Positions 57,443-64,000 of a stretch of DNA of 64,000 bases are shown here, piece by piece. Origin of the DNA: Himantopus leucocephalus (Eukaryota > Chordata > Aves > Charadriiformes > Recurvirostridae). The stretch is taken from NCBI GenBank assembly GCA_003993805.1, contig RSEF01000003.1, positions 45,145,521-45,209,520 of the forward strand, read 5' to 3'. The notes beneath the pieces were generated by a model that was given only the letters and a program-made list of their open reading frames with translations, searched no databases and was not told the origin of the DNA. Position 1 is the first letter of the stretch; each line of letters starts with the position of its first letter. Both the position numbers and the translations under genes were made by a program.

Positions 57443-59247
57443 TATCCATGAATTACAGGAGCTTGTACATCTCAGGAAGGATGTAAAGAAGCTTTGAGAA
57501 GTCTATAAATAAGGCTATGCAATGACTTACACTCTGTGGCAATCTTCCCCTTTAGCTAAGAAACCTTTTAAGAAAACACTAGAAAAACTGGAGGTTTTCG
57601 GCTTTGTGGGTTTTTTTTTTTGTTTGTTTGTTTTTTTGCAGGGGGGAGGTAGCTTGCAGCATTTTCCTTGATCAACAAGTAAGTTTTAATGCTCTATCAG
57701 CATCCTCTGCTTGTTCAGAGCAAGCAGCACACCAATTAGAGGGAAGGACTCTTCCAGGACATCTCAAACACTTCCTGTAACAGACAGAAGAAAATCCTGC
57801 AGCATCCAATTCTGCACACTTAACTGCCCCTGGCACGGAACCAAATGTCATGCACTAATCCACGAGAAGCCTAGCACAATTTTGGTCTAGGAGATGGTGA
57901 CCTTCATATAGCTTTGGCTGGGACCCACTAGACCCATTAGAGCCCCGTGTTTTGCCTTCTACCCCAAACAAATGCTATGGGACTATTGCTGAGGTAAAGG
58001 GAAAGGTCAAACCTTTGGCATTGGAGCAGACCAGTCACTGGCTGTGCGTAGGGGAAATTAAGGCTTCAAGGTGAGGTAAACACAGTGAGAGTCAGTGTGT
58101 AAATCATGCTGCATTTCAGAGACGACAGATTCAAACGACAGCTAGTCTTGTTCTCTACATTTTAAACACCAAACAAAGATCATTCGAAAGCAGAACTGGA
58201 GGCAAGTCTGCTGAGGGCCACCTTGAGATGCCTCTCTGCACCTTGGGAACAAATGTAACCCAGATGTTGAACGCTGAAGAGAATGTACCCACAGGAGGAA
58301 AAAGCACCAAAGTTGATGAGTCCTTGAGACGATAAGCTGCTTAAAAAACAAAGAAGCCTTATACTGCTATGACCTCCCATAAACACAGTGGTTTCCTGAC
58401 GCAAAGGTAATCTACACTCCAGCAATTCCCAGTGCTGTACTTCCAGCACTACTATTACGAAGAGCTATGCTCTAGCAAGGAGGCAGTGAAATCATTAGGC
58501 TTGTGTTCCCTGAAGACAGTTTCTCTCACTCATTAGGTGTCATCCCATTCCACTCCACCCACCCCCAAGTCTTTAATCCAAAGACCAGAAACACCTGGCA
58601 TTTCCCCAGGTCATTTTTCTAACACTCTTATGTTATTTTAGCAGATTTGTAAGGTACAAACACAGTGCTTCTTTGGATCCATCATTTTGGCAATGCCTTT
58701 GCCCTCTTCGAAAGAAAAGTGTTTTCAAATAAGTGGTACAAAAGTTACTTTCAAACTAAACGAAACATAGAAATCAATGCAATTTTTCTGTACGCTTGTT
58801 TTTCATACTGGTTTTGCTAGTTATCTGAAGTATGGAATTATTTGCTATTTGGAACCATTGCATGTGCAACACTATTTCTTACAAGCCATGCTAGCAAAGT
58901 TTTGATTGAAAACAGCAATCTGGTCCTGTAGGTTCCATTTCTAGGATATGGAGACTCTCATTTGTTTTTCTTTAACATGTATATTGTAACTTCTCCCATC
59001 CTCTCAATACAGTAGCTACTAAAAATTTTAACAGATATTAAAAAAAAATATCCAAATGAAACCACACTTCTATCACTGTTTAAAAACCAAAAACGCATAT
59101 GGTATTACAAAAGTTTATACAAAGGCAACATTTAAGAGTTTGAAAGTTACTTCTAGAAAAAGACACAAATGCTAGTAAATTAACATACAAGGAGAAAGAT
59201 ATTCCACCCCTTCCCCAAAATTGGTTTGATCTATTTTGAAGTATCTT

Positions 59248-59304
59248 TTACCAGTTGTCTAGAAAATCAAAGCCAGTCTTCAAGATAACATTGCTTGTAC
59301 TAGT
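59248..59304 (-). CDS. C1orf198: C1orf198 last coding exon with stop
   Basis: Minus-strand acceptor TTTGCAG, then [18 protein letters not shown] and TAA at 59248-59250. Only 19 codons including the stop. Confidence 0.93.
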   Translation of the reverse strand, partial: TSTSNVILKTGFDFLDNW

Positions 59305-61760
59305 CTGCAAAGGAAAAAAAAGAAATAAGATGTGGTTGTTAATTATGGTATTACAAACTCAGTACTTGACTGCCTATCTACAAAAGAAAGTTTAAAGTGT
59401 TGTCTGCCAGTATTTCAAGTTCTTCACCTTGCTCTAGGATACCTAAAAACCTACAGCAGAAAATACTAGACATGGAAAAATACTCACAATGACCAAAAAG
59501 GCAATTCTAGATAAAAATAAAATTCTTGTTGTGATCTGCAGGCAAAATGTTATTTTTTTCCCCATGGAAAAACTCGTAAAGATCAATTTCAGACTAGAGT
59601 GGGAATTGCAGAGAATAAAGCAAACACAGAATGTAAGCATCATTAATTCAATGGATTGCCTGTTGCAATGACAGCCAGTTGTTTCCAGAAAACTACACAG
59701 TTTAAACTTTGTTGACAAGTTGACTTTGTTGACAAGGCTACCAAGAACATGCTCACTCCTGCAGTGCTGCACTTTTAGCCATGACATTTAAGGTGATATT
59801 AGTGTTCAGGAAGACTATTCAAGGGACACAACTGAGTCTCTGGATTCTCTTCCTTGAGCATGGCTCTCCTCCCCAGAACAGGGAAGATAGTCCAGAAAAG
59901 AGGAAATGAAGAAAATTCTCTGCTATGCTGTTCACATTTTGACATGGGAGGATTGTTGCTCCACAGAGAGAAAAATCAGGCTTTTCAAACTATTTCAGTT
60001 AGCTAGAAAACATTCACAAAAGAATTAAAACTGTAAGAAAACATTAATTTGTAGGAAAACATGATAAAGCCTTTAACTAAAATTAAAGGACTACCACAGT
60101 CACAATTTGTAGCAAATCAACTCAAGAAGCATTATGTATTAGCTTCAGAAAACCATAACTAAAGATAGGGCTCCAAATACTGAAGTGGCTTAAGTATTGT
60201 TCTCTCCTAAGTGCTACCACTTACTTCTCTTGCAAGTATTTACTTTATCCTGCATCTTTCTGACCTTACATCATCTTGTTCAGAATTTAAACAATCACTG
60301 TTGGGAAAATATGGTAGAGAAAAAGCTACGTGACATGCTTAAGGTACACCGTAATACGTCAGGCTTATGCCAGAGTGATGCTACGGATTCCAAACAGAAC
60401 TGCACAGCTCTGTTTGAGGAACCACTCCTCTATTTCACATTCTTCAGGCTTCTCGTCCTTTTCTTTCCCTCATCATGTCATATCCTGTTGTTCCTTTTCT
60501 TTTCTCACAGATCAGCATCTGCTTTTTAAATAGCTTCAATTGGCTATTGAGCTGCTTAAGGTTATTTTTTGTTGTTGGGTTGTTTGGGTTTTTTTATTAA
60601 AAAAACATTGAGAAGGCTAATTCTGGAAGCTCATTCCATTTCCATTTTGGACTTTAAGAGAAAATAGATTTGAAAGCAGCCCAGCTGCCTGCGACAAAGC
60701 GCTGGGAAGTGGCTGTTGGGCTACTGCTTAAAACAGCTGAGAAACTAGTTTGCCATTCACTGCTATGCTGTGTGTACCAATGAAGTATCCTAGACTCTAG
60801 TTTATCTACTTTTCAAGTTAAAAAACTTTTTTTTTTCCATTAAGTGTTTTGCTGTTTCAAGAAAGCAAAAAAACTCTTTTACTTGATATAGCAAGCTCTC
60901 CACCCCAAACTGTTAGGTAGTTTGCTGTCAGTCAGCCACTGGATCCCACGTCAGTGTTTCTGGTATTATATTTAAATGATGCCCTTATCCTATGAACTTT
61001 ACTACATTTCAAAAAAAAAACCAACTTGACTGAAACAAACAATAGCTGTTAACATGTTGGTTAAAATGGACTTCTTCAAATTTGCAGGATAAAAAGCCAG
61101 CAAGCTTAGCTATGGCTTAATGCTTCATGGAGTCCCTAATCTTCCAGAGTGATCTTGTCAGATTTTGATGTTTTTAAATCTAAGGACAGTGGATATAGCA
61201 GTCCTTACCTGTCCAGGCATTTGTGGATCTGTAAGTATAGTACCATCAGTATCCTCCTTGTTTGTCCTAGAAGATGCCAGGTCCTGTGGTGGGTCAGGAA
61301 GAAAGAAGTCATCTAGAGAACTAGCAGGGAGTTGAGTGGGTCGAGGTTTCTCCCATTCGAGAGACACAGAAGGCAGGCTGGGGGCGACAGACTTCTCTGG
61401 TTTAGTTACGCTGGGCTTCTCAGCTTTTGCCATCTCCTTTGGAGTAGACTCTTGTCTGTAAAAAGAGGGAAGGGGTTTCTCTCCTTTCTCCATGGACTTG
61501 ATCTGGCTGGGTGTCAGGGACTGGAACTCAGACTTGTCTCCTTCAAACTTGGAGCGCTCTGCATTTATCTTCCAGAAAGAGGACTCTTCTTCCTTTCTGG
61601 ATGCTATCAACCCATCAGAACCAGGGGTCTTATTGGCCTGAGAAGATTTAGGGACCTGGACACCAGGTGCTGCTTTAACAGGCTGCCTCTGTTCATTTTG
61701 CAACTGGGCACCACCTTGCTCTTGTATGGACAGAGATGCGACACTGAACTCCATCTGACT
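59248..61760 (-). CDS. C1orf198: C1orf198 orthologue (DUF4706 family), last two coding exons, 5' part outside window
   Basis: Conserved vertebrate protein of unknown function. Two minus-strand exons, 61209-61760 (552 bp) and 59248-59304 (57 bp with TAA), join in phase 0 and give 202 residues. Recognition rests on [49 protein letters not shown] and the C-terminus [14 protein letters not shown], all of which I know from the human protein. The sequence between these blocks is Pro/Ser/Lys/Glu-rich, probably disordered. The N-terminal exons should lie beyond 64000; nothing resembling them is seen in 61761-64000. Convergent with CAPN9, as in human. Confidence 0.93.
59305..61208 (-). other. C1orf198: C1orf198 last intron
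   Basis: 1.9 kb between the two recognised exons, AT-rich, nothing else recognised. Confidence 0.75.
61209..61760 (-). CDS. C1orf198: C1orf198 large internal exon
   Basis: Minus-strand acceptor TTTAACCCTGAACAG and donor GTAAGG (from 61208). Begins [10 protein letters not shown], ends [13 protein letters not shown]. The 150-codon plus-strand ORF over it is a shadow. Confidence 0.93.
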
Positions 61761-64000
61761 CTGTTCAGGGTTAAAGAAAAATAGTATTTTAAAGCCCTTC
61801 ACAAAGACATAGGTTTGAACTTCTGATCTTGATAAGATATATCTTGATATAGGTAACACCTTTGCCCACAGCTAGGCAACTCCCAGACAGTAGACACCAC
61901 AGCAAAGCTAACTTATTTTCTCCATAAATGTCCATCTTTGTAGCTTACATAAAAATAATAATTTTTAAAAGTCTGAACTGCAAGCAAATGTAAAAGTCCT
62001 AGACTTGCTGCAGAGGATTCAAAGCAATCATATTCAAGTTACTCAGTGCCATCCAAGATAGCAGTGCATAACATACACAGCACTAAATCATTAGAATAGC
62101 AGCACTAAAACATTGCAACAGTTGTGGATGCATTTCGAAAGCCACAGATGTTTCACAGGAAAATACAAAGCAAAAAAGCTTTACAGCATAGTTTAAAAGG
62201 CAGTCTTCCATTATAGTCTTTAATACAGTTGGCTACATCTTACAACTCCATCTATTTCCAAGATAAAGGATTAGATGTAATGGGTATGCACAGATAAGTG
62301 GCTTCTACAATTCTAATGCCACTCTGAAGGAAGAGAAACAACTCCAGCAGGACCAGTTCTTCACCTATTCCACAGCCTTGTTTTGTTTTCACTAGCAGCG
62401 AGGCTAGCTGTACTCATTTCTGAGGAGTAACACTAGGTCAAGGAAGCAACTGACCACAGTTAAAGCATGATACAGATCTTGCAAAAGCCATCCTAAAGCA
62501 AACAGTACTTCAAAACGTTCACTTTACTTACCACTTCAGTAATCTTGATTGTCAACTAGCTAGACACTCTTTAGGCTAATAAAAGTTAAGCCTTATTTCA
62601 TTCTGAGAAACACGTAGGCATTACTGTATTTAGGAGCACAGCACCACAGCAAGTGCCAGAAAAAAACAACCTAGTGTCTAGACTTTTGTTTGTAAAATGG
62701 AACAAACAATGCCAAAAAAAAAATATTTAAAACCTGCATTTACTGTCAGAGCTATGCTGTTGTCATTGTGGGCTTCATTAGTTTTGAAAAATTTCAGAGG
62801 ACATTTCAAATACTAGCTTTTGCTACAAGCGGTTAATAGGGACTTTTGAAATTCATTACAGATTTGTGATGTTTTCCCATTGTACTTCATTACCTCGCCT
62901 TTCCTGAATAAAACTGCAATAGCATCTATGGGCCTAAGTCTAAAACAAGAACTAGTTGCATATCATTTTCACTAGAAGTGTTTGATCTTGAGTCCCACAT
63001 TATGTGCATTTTAAGTTCAAAGGGACTCTGAATCTAGCAGGTCTCACACGCCTAGTATTTAATATTCAGAAACTTCTCATCAAAGTGGAAATGTTAACTC
63101 AGTAACTGATTATTTATAAATCTTTTTTTTAAAACAGTCAGCAGCTGCCTACACATAATTTGGTTCATGGACTAACATCTGAACTTTCTAAAGAATTAGA
63201 TACATTAGATATTTTTCCAAGGCTAGGAAGCACTAAGTTCCGTGTTTTCATTAAGAATATACTGTGTTATCAAAAGATGCAGAATATAAACAAGCTGTAA
63301 GCAATTATAGTTCAGCTAGAATAAGGTGAGTGCAAGGATACATGCAACTCTTGCCAAACAGCTCAACACCCCACCCTACCTCCAAAAAACCAAGAGGAAA
63401 AACTGTAGTGCTCCAATTTTATTATTTTTTAAAACAAAAGTCGTGACGTAAGGTTTAGAGCAGGAGATTTTGCCTTAGATAAATTCGGCATAAACAAACT
63501 ATGGATGCAATGGTGTTGAGGATTATTTACAGTGCCTGCTACTCCCTGTATTAAAATATAGGGATTTATTTCCCTAAGCTCATTTGGCAATACTACCAAA
63601 TAGAGATTTACCACTCCGAAGTTAAGATGCTTTAAGACTTCAGAACTGATAAAATCCCAGCTTAAAAAAACCCCACAATGCAATATAAAATAGACCTGCA
63701 TTTACCCAATATCCAAGGGGAAATAAATAAATTTCCATCTTGGAAGACTTAAGTCTTCCAAGTCATGTAGGAATTAAAACAGTGCTACTTTCCATCCTTC
63801 AACCCATCTTCCTTCTTCTGAGTAGCCTGTCCCAGGGTGCTCACTACAGATGACAGTAGCTAAAGGCCACCACAGCAGCAGTCAGTTTCAGTAAAATGAT
63901 TCCTTCACCCCCCAGCCCAAGAGACAGGGACAGCCAGTGCCCAGAGGGCCACCACAGCCCTAGATCCACTAGAACAGTGTTGGAAACAACATCCAGGAAA
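61761..64000 (-). other. C1orf198: C1orf198 intron, 5' exons not reached
   Basis: AT-rich, no exon of the N-terminal DUF4706 region found on the minus strand, so the intron continues past the window. Confidence 0.65.

Larger units (their letters stand above)
41957..59247. other. CAPN9/C1orf198 convergent interval, no coding exon recognised
   Basis: About 17.3 kb. The left end should hold the CAPN9 3' UTR (candidate ATTAAA signals at 42305-42310 and 42865-42870) and the right end the C1orf198 3' UTR on the minus strand (candidate ATTAAA read as TTTAAT at 58572-58577 and 57685-57690). No AATAAA stands out for either. The middle alternates AT-rich sequence and GC-rich patches (46400-47080, 51880-52020, 52500-53230, 54240-54800) with ORFs that look like composition effects. 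It also contains the single N at 52076 and the second assembly gap. Confidence 0.55.

Noticed and set aside
61332..61784. 150-codon plus-strand ORF
   Set aside because: It lies antisense over the C1orf198 large exon, which has strong protein-level recognition and splice sites. The plus-strand translation shows no known motif.

Overview
This is a 64 kb window of a vertebrate nuclear genome, almost certainly a bird. CR1-type LINE remnants occur in at least four places, one of them ending in the ATTCTATG-like tail typical of avian CR1. The genes have short vertebrate-type exons in long introns, and most six-frame ORFs are intronic noise. The gene order COG2(+) - AGT(-) - CAPN9(+) - C1orf198(-) matches the human 1q42 block as I know it, so this is conserved synteny. 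The species cannot be read from the sequence.

Layout. 1-5.1 kb: the last two coding exons and 3' UTR of COG2. 5.1-10.45 kb: COG2/AGT tail-to-tail interval with one CR1 and one well-formed but unidentified exon (7318-7456). 10.45-12.35 kb: the last three coding exons of AGT on the minus strand. 12.35-14.12 kb: GC-rich head-to-head interval between AGT and CAPN9, broken by a 100-N gap; the large AGT exon encoding the angiotensin N-terminus is not visible and probably lies in the gap. 14.12-41.96 kb: a complete 20-exon CAPN9 gene whose joined exons give 690 codons with the Cys97/His254/Asn278 triad. 41.96-59.25 kb: about 17 kb with no recognisable coding exon, holding the 3' ends of two convergent genes and a second 100-N gap beside a CR1 reverse-transcriptase fragment. 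59.25-61.76 kb: the last two coding exons of C1orf198 on the minus strand; its 5' exons lie beyond 64000.

The genes do not form a pathway. COG2 is a Golgi tethering subunit, AGT the secreted renin substrate, CAPN9 a cytosolic calcium-dependent protease, and C1orf198 a conserved protein of unknown function. I see no undescribed system. The best second-look items are a textbook U12-type intron that splits the first recognisable EF-hand loop of CAPN9, the orphan exon between COG2 and AGT, the missing AGT exon, two near-identical tandem duplications each hinged on a single N (likely assembly artefacts), and a roughly 180-bp repeat present in inverted orientation 18 kb apart.
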